From assembly GCA_030627725.1 (NCBI GenBank), contig DAOVSZ010000044.1, forward strand, positions 1 to 12,186: a stretch of DNA of 12,186 nucleotides, written 5' to 3'. A model generated the notes under the pieces. It saw nothing but the letters and a program-made list of their open reading frames with translations, was not told where the DNA came from and searched no databases. Of this stretch, positions 1-6,362 are shown in pieces. The translations under genes and the position numbers were made by a program. The stretch is from Desulfobulbaceae bacterium (lineage in GTDB: Bacteria > Desulfobacterota > Desulfobulbia > Desulfobulbales > DAOVSZ01). Positions within the stretch are counted from its first letter, which is position 1, and every line of letters starts with the position of its first letter.

Positions 1-122
1 ACATATTATTGCAATAATTTCAACAGGTTGCTTGTTGTGTTTGCGCCAAGTTTGATGTTTTTGTCACTGTATGGTATTTATTTGGGCAACAGCCCGTTGA
101 CATTTGACATTAATTTGAAGTT

Positions 123-150
123 TTGTGGGTTGGGCGTGTAAAAGTATAAT
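123..150 (+). promoter_or_regulatory. Candidate sigma-70 promoter for higBA
   Basis: A perfect -10 hexamer TATAAT lies at 145-150, with a weak -35 (TTGTGG, 123-128) 16 bases upstream. It is 36 bases before the higB start, a sensible leader length. The TTGACATTTGACA repeat at 97-109 is closer to a -35 consensus but has no -10 at the right distance. The promoter lies just inside the putative cassette start at 129. Called by eye. Confidence 0.35.
129..136 (+). repeat. Integron-core-like octamer upstream of higBA (left copy)
   Basis: GTTGGGCG fits the attC/attI core consensus GTTRRRY (129-135) and is the exact reverse complement of CGCCCAAC at 830-837, directly after higA. In an integron cassette the first bases pair with the R'' site at its end, which is this arrangement. 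The preceding bases include TTAATTTGAA, loosely like the L' part of attC sites. TTGTTGTGTTTG at 32-43 is reminiscent of the variable part of Vibrio repeats, but this is recalled and weak. No full folded attC is evident. Confidence 0.3.
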
Positions 151-185
151 TTGAAATAGCATGAGGTCCTTGCTATCATGTATAT

Positions 186-479
186 ATGATACAGTCATTT
201 AAAAACAAGGGAACAGAAGACATTTTTAATGGCAAGAACACGAAAGAAGCCAGAAAAATATGCCCCCGTTCCTTATGGAAAATTGCTACAAGAAAATTGG
301 ACCAACTTGATTCTGTTCAAACCCTTACAGAACTCAAGATCCCTCCTGGCAACATGTTGGAAATGCTAAAAGGAAATAGAAAAGGTGAACATAGTGTTCG
401 AATAAATGATCAGTATCGTATTTGTTTTAAATGGATCGAAGCAGGTCCAAATTCAATTGAAATAACTGATTATCATTAA
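186..479 (+). CDS. higB: HigB-family toxin (RelE/ParE-type mRNA interferase)
   Basis: This is the toxin of a type II toxin-antitoxin pair. HigB proteins have the compact RelE fold and cleave mRNA on the ribosome; the following HigA would bind and neutralise it. The 97-residue product has the family pattern: MIQSFKNKG at the start, a central LKIPPGN stretch (HigB usually has DIPGWRLHPLKG), LKGNRKGEHSV, then NDQYRICFKW (the conserved NGNWRITFEF region) and a C-terminal ITDYH like the usual DYEDYH. Length is normal (about 92-97). The toxin-first order, with antitoxin after a short gap, is typical of higBA. No strong ribosome-binding site precedes ATG 186; GAGGT at 163-167 is too far. The identity is secure; activity is inferred. 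Confidence 0.9.
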   Translation: MIQSFKNKGTEDIFNGKNTKEARKICPRSLWKIATRKLDQLDSVQTLTELKIPPGNMLEMLKGNRKGEHSVRINDQYRICFKWIEAGPNSIEITDYH

Positions 480-501
480 ATAATTCATTGAGGTGCGAAC
501 A

Positions 502-825
502 ATGGTTAGAGTCCCTACACACAGAGAACCAACTCATCCTGGGGAGATGCTAATAGAAGAATTTTTAGTTCCAATGGGTATCACCCAGAGAGAGTTAGCA
601 AACTCAATACACGTCCCCTACCAGCGAGTGAATGAAATCATCAACAAAAAAAGAGGAATAACACCAAGTACGGCTCCTCGCCTTGCAAAGTTTTTTGGCA
701 TGACAGAGGACTTTTGGATGAACATTCAACTTAGGTGGGACTTATTCAAAGCAAAACGTACAGAGGCAAATGAATTAAAAACAATTAAACCTTACCGCCG
801 AAGTTTTAATGAAGCACATCCATGA
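502..825 (+). CDS. higA: HigA-family antitoxin (XRE/HTH DNA-binding)
   Basis: This is the antitoxin of the higBA pair and probable autorepressor of the operon. An Xre-type helix-turn-helix spans about residues 23-75: GITQRELANSIHVPYQRVNEI is the recognition region, followed by NKKRGITPSTAPRLAKFFGM and FWMNIQLRWDL, the usual HigA/VapI-like signature. THPGEMLIEEFL near the N-terminus is also diagnostic. I choose ATG 502 because GAGGTG (490-495) gives a ribosome-binding site with 6-base spacing. A GTG at 493 in the same frame lies inside that site and would add three residues. It starts 22 bases after the higB stop. The protein is 107 residues, normal for the family. Confidence 0.9.
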   Translation: MVRVPTHREPTHPGEMLIEEFLVPMGITQRELANSIHVPYQRVNEIINKKRGITPSTAPRLAKFFGMTEDFWMNIQLRWDLFKAKRTEANELKTIKPYRRSFNEAHP

Positions 826-829
826 AAAT

Positions 830-850
830 CGCCCAACCAGGGCGGTTCAA
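830..850 (+). repeat. attC-like left half after higA (right copy of complementary octamer)
   Basis: CGCCCAAC (830-837) starts five bases after the higA stop and matches the inverse core RYYYAAC. It continues CAGGGCGGTTCAA, resembling the R''-L'' half of many attC sites (GCCCAAC followed by GGCGCTCAA). It is an exact complement of GTTGGGCG at 129-136. I cannot find the matching L'-R' half in the next 130 bases, so the site is either degenerate or truncated, or the match is chance. Confidence 0.3.
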
Positions 851-874
851 AAGTAGAGGGGGTCACGTCTTCGG

Positions 875-903
875 TTGACTCTTAAACGGTAACAGACTAG
901 AAA
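875..903 (+). promoter_or_regulatory. Weak candidate promoter for the selenoprotein gene
   Basis: TTGACT (875-880) and TAGAAA (898-903) are separated by 17 bases and lie just before the ribosome-binding site of the downstream gene. The -35 is good and the -10 poor. The gene may instead be read through from higBA. Confidence 0.2.
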
Positions 904-926
904 AAAAGAAATTTAAAAGGTGGCCC

Positions 927-1472
927 ATGAAAGACTTAAAAGGAAAACTTGCTATTCCTTTCAAGCGTTGCGACAGCAATGGGCGTACAATCCTTCTTGA
1001 CAGCTACAAAGGAAATTGGCTTTTAATGGTTTTTCATCGCCATCTTGGTTGATTACCTTGCCGAGCCCATATCACGCAGTTGCGTGATCACGAAGAGGAA
1101 TTCAGTAAACAGAATGTAAAAATCGTAGTGGTTACGTTTGAAGCTAATTTTTTATCCCGAAGTTATGTAGAAGAAACGTCCTTAACTTGGCCACTGATTA
1201 TCGATGAACCTCGTGAATTATATCGAAGTTATGGAATGCTTTTTGCCTCTTTTTGGAATATTTGGGGTCCAAAAACTTGGTTAGCCTACTTTAAAGAAAT
1301 CATTAAAGGACAGAAACTAAAAAAATCAGAAGCCGATGTCATGCAGCGTGGGGGAGATGTATTGATCGACCCAAACGGTATTGTACAGATGCACTATGTA
1401 GGTGAAGGGCCAGCTGATCGTCCCAGTGTTGAAATGATTCTTAAAATAATTAATGAGTGGCACGGTGAATAA
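927..1472 (+). CDS. Peroxiredoxin-like (AhpC/TSA_2, SelU-like) selenoprotein with in-frame TGA as Sec42
   Basis: The predicted product is a 181-residue thioredoxin-fold protein of the peroxiredoxin-like group that includes eukaryotic SelU/PRXL2. It is presumably a cytoplasmic thiol/selenol oxidoreductase; its substrate is unknown. From ATG 927 (ribosome-binding site AAGGTGG, 917-923) the frame stays open except for TGA at 1050-1052. Read as selenocysteine (U), it gives FHRHLGULPCRAH, placing U at the first redox position of a UxxC motif where relatives have Cys. The same frame continues with VKIVVVTFE, TWPLIIDEPRELYRSYGM, NIWGPKTWLAY and GGDVLIDPNGIV, all family signatures. There is no frameshift or second stop. 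A hairpin after the TGA fits a SECIS. A start downstream of the TGA would lose the active site and is not credible. The alternative is a pseudogene by a TGC-to-TGA change; the hairpin argues against it. Use requires SelA-D/SelB elsewhere in the genome. Confidence 0.82.
1071..1088 (+). promoter_or_regulatory. Candidate bacterial SECIS element
   Basis: ATCACGCA-GT-TGCGTGAT is a perfect 8-bp inverted repeat. With the terminal A-U pair opened it becomes a 7-bp stem with an AGUU loop carrying G and U at the apex, as SelB-binding SECIS loops do. The loop begins about 25 bases after the TGA (1050-1052), within the 16-37 base range known for bacterial SECIS elements. It lies inside the coding sequence (residues about 49-54), as required in bacteria, where the element is translated. 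Confidence 0.75.
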
Positions 1473-1572
1473 AAACTTAAATAAGGTGAATTCAAATTGC
1501 AAGTGCACCACTTAAGCTAAGAGTAGGACACGACAGGATTTCTGGTATGTTGAGAAGTTCGACATGCAACAA

Positions 1573-1616
1573 ACAAAAAAGCCGCCCCTCCACCAAAGGA
1601 GAGACGGCTTTTTTGT
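1573..1616. terminator. Bidirectional terminator between the selenoprotein gene and glnA
   Basis: ACAAAAAAGCCG (1573-1584) pairs with CGGCTTTTTTGT (1605-1616), with inner CTCC (1588-1591)/GGAG (1598-1601) pairing. The A-run on one side and T-run on the other make it a rho-independent terminator on both strands. It suits two converging units: the + strand selenoprotein gene ending at 1472 and glnA ending at 1699. Confidence 0.85.
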
Positions 1617-1637
1617 TATCAAACGCTGTTGTTTTGC

Positions 1638-1695
1638 GCCGCAGGCGCACTGCGGCAGCAAAGCTTCGTTTCCTCATTCCGGCAGCCGCCGGAAT
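1638..1695. repeat. Two GC-rich hairpins after the glnA stop
   Basis: GCCGCAG (1638-1644) pairs with CTGCGGC (1650-1656) around a 5-base loop, and ATTCCGGC (1676-1683) pairs with GCCGGAAT (1688-1695) around AGCC. The second starts three bases past the glnA stop codon. Neither has its own U-run. They may stabilise the glnA mRNA 3' end or be remnants of dispersed palindromic repeats. Confidence 0.5.
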
Positions 1696-1698
1696 AAT

Positions 1699-3027
1699 TT
1701 AGTAGGCCGTCAGGTAATTATCCAATTCCCAATCAGTAACGGAAATTCTGAAGTTGTCCCACTCAGCTTCTTTGGCAATAATATACTTCGCATAGATATG
1801 GTCCCCAAGAGTCGCCTTGGAGAGCGGATTTTTCTTGAACTCCGCGATCGCCTCAAGCAGAGAGGCCGGCATATTCTTGATCTTGGCCTTTTTCATCTGA
1901 CCTGCGGTCATCTTGTAGATATTCACGTCTGTTGACGGAGGCGGTGTCAGTTTGTTCTTGATTCCGTCAAGGCCCGCATTCAGCATCATTGCAAATGCAA
2001 GATACGGATTGCAGGTCGGGTCCGGGCAGCGAACCTCAACCCTGGTCCCAATGCCGCGGGAAGCAGGGATACGCATCAGTGCGCTCCTGTTTGAAGCAGA
2101 CCATGCTACATACACCGGCGCTTCGTAGCCGGGCACAAGGCGTTTGTAAGAGTTTACGAGCGGATTGGTGACAGCTGAAAAACTGCGCGCATGCTTGACC
2201 ACGCCGGCAATATACTGATATGCCACCTTGGAGAGCTGGAGCTTGTCTTTTTTGTCAAAGAAGGCATTGTCGCCGTCAAGGTTGAACAGCGACTGGTTGG
2301 TGTGCATCCCGGAACCGTTAATTCCGAAAACAGGTTTCGGCATAAAGGTCGCATGCAGCCCGTATTTTCTTGCAATCGTCTTGACCACCCACTTAAAGGT
2401 AATGGTATTGTCGGCAGATTCCAGGGCATCGGCATACTTAAAGTTGACCTCATGCTGGCCTTCGGCAACCTCATGATGTGACGCCTCGACCTCAAAACCC
2501 ATCTTCTCAAGGGTCTCAATGATCTCACGGCGACAGTCAATGCCGTAATCTTCCGGATCAACACTGAAATAGCCTGCAGTATCATGCGTTTCAGTGGTCG
2601 GCCGACCATCCTCCCCCATGTTGAAAAGAAAAAACTCCGCCTCGGTGCCGACATTCATGGTGTAGCCCATCTTCTTGGCCTCTGCCAGGACCCTTTTCAG
2701 GTTCACACGGGGACATCCCTCAAAGGGTGTGCCGTCCGACTTGTGTACGTCACAGATGATCCTGGCGGCGGCAACACCTTCCTTATTCCGCCATGGCAGG
2801 ATGGTAAAGGTATCATAGTCCGGATTCAAGTACATGTCGGACTCCTGGATCCTGGCAAAGCCGTCAATGGACGAGCCGTCGAACATCATCTTACCATCGA
2901 GCGCCTTTTTAATCTGGCTTCGCGGGATGGCGATGTTTTTCATAAACCCGCTCACGTCAACAAACTGCAGGCGAAAAAAATGAATATTTTCTTTTTCAAC
3001 AATCTTTAAAATCTGGTTCTTTGTCAT
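1699..3027 (-). CDS. glnA: Glutamine synthetase, type I-alpha
   Basis: Catalyses ATP-dependent condensation of glutamate and ammonia to glutamine, the main ammonia-assimilation step; family members are cytoplasmic dodecamers. The 442-residue length and lack of the ~25-residue insertion mark the GSI-alpha type. Visible signatures: DGSSIDGFARIQESDMY (50-66), GTEAEFFLF (127-135, metal-binding Glu), EVAEGQHEVNF (186-196), NGSGMHTNQSLF (237-248), NPLVNSYKRLVPGYEAP (288-304, catalytic loop), NRSALMRIP (313-321) and RVEVRCPDPTCNPYLA (329-344). Arg59 corresponds to the feedback-inhibition arginine of Bacillus-type enzymes. The region where beta-type enzymes carry the adenylylated tyrosine reads KMTAGQMKK, so adenylylation control is not expected. 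ATG 3027 has a strong AAGGAGG at 3036-3042. It follows glnD on the same strand after 258 bases and probably has its own promoter, although I find no clear sigma-54 site. Confidence 0.97.
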   Translation of the reverse strand: MTKNQILKIVEKENIHFFRLQFVDVSGFMKNIAIPRSQIKKALDGKMMFDGSSIDGFARIQESDMYLNPDYDTFTILPWRNKEGVAAARIICDVHKSDGTPFEGCPRVNLKRVLAEAKKMGYTMNVGTEAEFFLFNMGEDGRPTTETHDTAGYFSVDPEDYGIDCRREIIETLEKMGFEVEASHHEVAEGQHEVNFKYADALESADNTITFKWVVKTIARKYGLHATFMPKPVFGINGSGMHTNQSLFNLDGDNAFFDKKDKLQLSKVAYQYIAGVVKHARSFSAVTNPLVNSYKRLVPGYEAPVYVAWSASNRSALMRIPASRGIGTRVEVRCPDPTCNPYLAFAMMLNAGLDGIKNKLTPPPSTDVNIYKMTAGQMKKAKIKNMPASLLEAIAEFKKNPLSKATLGDHIYAKYIIAKEAEWDNFRISVTDWELDNYLTAY

Positions 3028-3099
3028 CTGTACTTCCTCCTTAATTGGTAGTGTATATCATATAATACCGTTAAAAAAATTTCTTCTCTTTATTCGTGA

Positions 3100-3276
3100 G
3101 ACTAAGCGTTTCGTTTTTGAAACGCTTAGTCGAACAATCCCGCTGAAAGCGGAGGGTATAATACCCCGCAGCTTGCTGCGGAATTTTTTGTCCGGGGCTC
3201 GAAGTCGGAGTTTATGCCCAGTTGTTTTGGGTGCTTATCTGCCCCGGGATTCATACCCGTGATTTCTCCCGAAATC
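3100..3276. repeat. Cluster of hairpins between glnD and glnA
   Basis: Perfect inverted repeats follow one another. GACTAAGCGTTTC (3100-3112) pairs with GAAACGCTTAGTC (3119-3131): a 13-bp stem. CCGCT/AGCGG lie at 3140-3152, GGGTAT/ATACCC at 3154-3166 and CCGCAGC/GCTGCGG at 3166-3181 (then a T-run on the + strand). CCGGGGC (3192-3198) pairs with GCCCCGG (3241-3247), enclosing CCCA/TGGG. GATTTC/GAAATC lie at 3261-3276. No ORF is supportable. The stretch lies after the glnD stop and in the glnA leader, so it could end or attenuate glnD readthrough, protect mRNA ends, or be a dispersed palindromic repeat insertion. Confidence 0.7.
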
Positions 3277-3285
3277 GAAAAAATC

Positions 3286-5838
3286 TTATATCCGAGCACT
3301 CACATGAGTCGCTGCATGCAGAAGGCTCTTGCGCAACTCTTCAAGAAAACTTTCATCAACAAGCTTGCGTCCATCCTGGTCCCGGACATAAAAAACATCG
3401 ACGACCTGATCAGCTTTTGTCCCGATCCTGGCCCGGAAGATATATAAATTAAAATCAGAAATGGTTTTAGCAATATCATACAGCAGACCGGGCCGGTCTT
3501 CTGCAAATATTTCAACAACAGTAAATCTCTCAGATGCGCTGTTATCAATGCGCACCGCAGCTTCCAGCCTCTGCGTCCCTGTAGCCGATGTCATGCCGGA
3601 ATAGGCCGGCTTTCCGCTCAATCTATACTCAAGGCCGAGACGGCTGTTTATTGCCAGATATAAATCCTCTTCCAGCGCATGCCAGTCCTGGTCCTCATAG
3701 GTGCTTTCAATCGCAGTATACACATCCAGGGCATCCACGACCGTCCCGTCATCCCAGGTAAATATCCGGGCAGCCAATACCCGCAGATTATGTAATGCGA
3801 GCACGCCGCAAATCTTTGCCAGAAGACCGGGACGGTCCTTTGTCACAAGGGTAATCGGCCAGTGCCCTGTTCGTTTTTCCGCCTTAAGAATAACCGTCTG
3901 TCCGGCAAGACGCCCTCTGAGCTGAATGTGATGCAACACGTCTTCCGGAGTAAAACTCAAGAGATAATCAGACGGCAGTTCCTTGACATCGACCAATGGA
4001 TTCGTCCCTTGCAGCCTTTTCACCTGGTCCTGCATCCAGACAATCGCCTGCGACTGGTCCGGAGCGGAATCATCGAGGTCCGAACGCTCAAGCAGAAGAC
4101 TGATACGCAAAAAAAGTTCAAGCAAAAGGGCCGCCTTCCACTCGTTCCATGCCGAAGGACCGGTTGAACGTGCATCGGCAATAGAGAGGAGATAGAGCAT
4201 GTTCAAGCGTTCCGGGGTGTTGATTTTACCGGCGCAGCGAAGGATAAGTTCTTCATCTTCGAGATCACGGCGAAGCGCCGTATCAATCAGAAAAAGATGG
4301 TGCAAGATGAGAAACGAGAGCAGTTCCTGGTCTGACGCATCCAAGCCGAGCCGCGCTCCGATCTCTTTCGCACGTTCAGCGCCACGCTCTGAATGGGCCT
4401 TGCCATACCCCTTGCCGATGTCATGCAGTAATGCTGCTAGATACAGCAATGGCCGCTTCTCTATCGCCTCATAAACGGTCTTCTCCCGGTCCGTCAACGC
4501 CTGGATCTCATACACTGTCTGCAGAACATGCCGGTCGACCGTATAGATATGATAGACATCATGCAGGGTCAGCGACTCCAGACCGGCAAACTCCGGAATA
4601 TAGGCGGAAAGGAGCCCTGATTCAAGCATGGCCTCAAGCACTTTTGTTTCCGGCTTCGCGTGCATCAGGATCTCAAGAAAGGATTTTGCCATCCTTCTGG
4701 ACTTTTGTAACTTTTCATCAACCAGTTGAAGATTTTCCCTGATAAATCTGCTCGTACGGTGATGGACGGAAAGGGAGAGCTTTGCTGCGTGCTCAAAGAT
4801 CCGCATCAGCAAATAGGGCTTTTGCAGAAGCAGACGCAGGTCCTGAAGATACACCCTTCCGGCACGGACCTCGATCCCTGCCTCCAATGTCTGACAAAAA
4901 CGTGACTCACCGGCATAACGAGGTTTCGCAATCACATCATCAACATGCTCAAAAAACTGATCTGTTGTTACTGCCACATGCTGCATGGATTCATGGACAT
5001 CCCGCATGAAGCGCTCAACCCCAAGCATGTCACCCCCGTTGCGATAGCCCAAAGCGCTGGCCATCGCCTCCTGGTGATCAAAAAAAAGCTGGTCGTTCTT
5101 ACGGCCGCTTATGTAATGAAGACGGTTTCGTATACGGACCAGATGGTCCCAGGCGCCTTCAAATTTTTCGTGTTCAGCGCTGTTCAACAACCCGGCCTCG
5201 TGCATGCCGGCGAGGTCTTTTAAGCCGAAAAAAACATTGGCGGTCCAGAGCATCGCCTGAATATCACGCAGGCCGCCGCGGCTTTCCTTGATATGGGGTT
5301 CGAGCATATAACTGTGCATTCCAAAGCGACTGAGCCGAATTGAGCGATGCTCTTCCATATTCTTTAAAAAAAAATTCCGATTCCCCTCAACAAACTTCGA
5401 CCCATAGGCCTTCATAAGTGTTTTAAAAAATTCTTCAGACCCGGCAAGCAATCTGGCATCAAGCAGTGCCACCTGGAAGAAAAAATCTTCTTCGGCATCT
5501 TTCAAACAGGCCGACAGAGTTCGCACACTATGCCCGACCTCAAGCCCGGCATCCCAGAGCGGATAAAAAATCGCCTCAGCCACCCTGTCAAGGCTCTCTT
5601 GCTCATCTGTATCGTACAGCAGGAGAAGATCGATATCGGAAAAGGGAAACAGCTCCTTTCTGCCGTAGCCGCCAAGCGCTATCAGCGACATGTTTCTCGC
5701 ATGAGGAGAGCCTGTAAAACATGCAACAAGACATTCGTCAATCAGCTGCGTATGTTCCAGCAGCAGACTCCGACCGCTCTTTCCCTGTTTCCAGAGAGCA
5801 TCGAGCGATTCCCGCCTGGCTTTCAGTTTGCCGGTCAT
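3286..5838 (-). CDS. glnD: PII uridylyltransferase/uridylyl-removing enzyme
   Basis: This is the cytoplasmic glutamine sensor of the nitrogen-control cascade: it adds UMP to PII when glutamine is low and removes it when glutamine is high. The 850-residue protein has the full layout. A nucleotidyltransferase domain has GGYGRKELFPFSDIDLLLLY (56-75, with the G-G and D-x-D metal ligands) and PHIKESRGGLRDIQ (181-194). An HD hydrolase domain has YTVDRHVL (432-439), LHDIGKG (471-477) and HH at 513-514. Two C-terminal ACT domains, which bind glutamine, begin at about 661 (DRPGLLAKICG) and 772 (DRPGLLYDIAK). ATG 5838 lies two bases after the glnB stop (TAG-TA-ATG), so the two are almost certainly co-transcribed and perhaps translationally coupled. 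Length is within the usual 850-900. Confidence 0.96.
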   Translation of the reverse strand: MTGKLKARRESLDALWKQGKSGRSLLLEHTQLIDECLVACFTGSPHARNMSLIALGGYGRKELFPFSDIDLLLLYDTDEQESLDRVAEAIFYPLWDAGLEVGHSVRTLSACLKDAEEDFFFQVALLDARLLAGSEEFFKTLMKAYGSKFVEGNRNFFLKNMEEHRSIRLSRFGMHSYMLEPHIKESRGGLRDIQAMLWTANVFFGLKDLAGMHEAGLLNSAEHEKFEGAWDHLVRIRNRLHYISGRKNDQLFFDHQEAMASALGYRNGGDMLGVERFMRDVHESMQHVAVTTDQFFEHVDDVIAKPRYAGESRFCQTLEAGIEVRAGRVYLQDLRLLLQKPYLLMRIFEHAAKLSLSVHHRTSRFIRENLQLVDEKLQKSRRMAKSFLEILMHAKPETKVLEAMLESGLLSAYIPEFAGLESLTLHDVYHIYTVDRHVLQTVYEIQALTDREKTVYEAIEKRPLLYLAALLHDIGKGYGKAHSERGAERAKEIGARLGLDASDQELLSFLILHHLFLIDTALRRDLEDEELILRCAGKINTPERLNMLYLLSIADARSTGPSAWNEWKAALLLELFLRISLLLERSDLDDSAPDQSQAIVWMQDQVKRLQGTNPLVDVKELPSDYLLSFTPEDVLHHIQLRGRLAGQTVILKAEKRTGHWPITLVTKDRPGLLAKICGVLALHNLRVLAARIFTWDDGTVVDALDVYTAIESTYEDQDWHALEEDLYLAINSRLGLEYRLSGKPAYSGMTSATGTQRLEAAVRIDNSASERFTVVEIFAEDRPGLLYDIAKTISDFNLYIFRARIGTKADQVVDVFYVRDQDGRKLVDESFLEELRKSLLHAATHVSARI

Positions 5839-5840
5839 TA

Positions 5841-6179
5841 CTAGATGGCCTCTTTCCCCTTCTCACCGGTCCGGACCCGGACCACCTCTTCAACCGGCAG
5901 CACAAAGATCTTCCCATCACCGATCTTGTTGGTATTGGCGGCATTCCTGATCTGCTCAACCACCTTGTCAACAATCGCTTCCTCGACAATGATTTCAAGC
6001 TTTACCTTGGGGATGAAATCCACCACATATTCCGCCCCGCGGTAGATCTCTTTATGCCCCTTCTGCCGGCCATAGCCCTTTACCTCGGAAACAGTCATGC
6101 CCTTGATTCCGATCTCATTCAAGGCCTCTTTGACATCATCAAGCTTGAACGGTTTGATGATCGCTTCAATCTTTCTCAT
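5841..6179 (-). CDS. glnB: Nitrogen regulatory protein PII
   Basis: A trimeric signal protein that binds 2-oxoglutarate and ATP/ADP and reports nitrogen status to its targets. The 112-residue product closely follows the GlnB pattern: MRKIEAIIKPFKLDDVKEAL, the T-loop KGYGRQKGHKEIYRGAEYVVDF with Tyr51 as uridylylation site, NKIGDGKIFVLPVEEVVRVRTGE and C-terminal EAI. I choose ATG 6179 over the upstream in-frame start at 6203 because homologues begin MKKIEAIIKPFK and AAAAAGG lies about 8 bases upstream. It is the first gene of glnB-glnD. A relic of amt upstream suggests the ancestral order amt-glnB-glnD. It could equally be named glnK; the linkage to amt makes that a real possibility. Confidence 0.95.
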   Translation of the reverse strand: MRKIEAIIKPFKLDDVKEALNEIGIKGMTVSEVKGYGRQKGHKEIYRGAEYVVDFIPKVKLEIIVEEAIVDKVVEQIRNAANTNKIGDGKIFVLPVEEVVRVRTGEKGKEAI

Positions 6180-6203
6180 AGATTTTACCTTTTTGTAATA
6201 CAC

Positions 6204-6362
6204 TAGTGTCCATCTGGAAAGTGCTGCTTTCCAGATGGAAAACCCAAGGTCTTGGAATTAAGGGTCAGGTTAACCATTTGATACCTTAATGTTTTTGCTA
6301 GCCCCTGACCCCTGACCCCCAAACCCTGTCGGTCGGAAAATGAAGTTTCCGGACAGACATTC
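6204..6362. mobile_element. Degenerate MITE-like inverted-repeat element upstream of glnB
   Basis: The left end TAGTGTCCATCTGGAAAG resembles the reverse complement of the right end, AATGTCTGTCCGGAAAC (ending about 6361), as imperfect terminal repeats. The GGACAGACA right end is shared with the clearer element at 6867-7011. Inside the left end is a 13-bp hairpin (6209-6221 with 6227-6239, loop TGCTG). GGGTCAGG at 6263-6270 faces tandem CCTGACC near 6304-6317. No transposase is encoded. The element sits between the amt relic and glnB, so it forms part of the glnB leader. Ends are by eye. Confidence 0.45.

Noticed and set aside
854..880. REP/RAYT-associated palindrome remnant (GGGGGTCACGTCTT...TTGAC)
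   Set aside because: It is reminiscent of sequences beside REP-associated transposases, but there is no paired palindrome and no transposase fragment nearby.
1080..1472. A 130-residue ORF starting at TTG 1080 as a separate gene
   Set aside because: It would lack the redox motif and begins inside the hairpin with no ribosome-binding site. The sequence upstream in the same frame is clearly part of the same protein, interrupted only by the TGA at 1050.
1564..1935. ORFs on the + strand opposite glnA, glnD, flhF and flhG
   Set aside because: They are shadows of strongly coding - strand genes, show no family signature of their own and lack ribosome-binding sites.
3028..3099. A sigma-54 promoter upstream of glnA
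   Set aside because: No TGGCAC-N5-TTGCA-type match was found on the - strand in the glnA or glnB upstream regions. AT-rich hexamers near 3050-3065 lack a partner at proper spacing.
3192..3276. A tRNA or tRNA relic (7-bp CCGGGGC/GCCCCGG stem and a CGGG-loop-CCCG arm)
   Set aside because: The 7-bp stem spans only 56 bases, the T-loop-like arm lies outside it, and no anticodon arm can be placed. It fits a hairpin cluster better.
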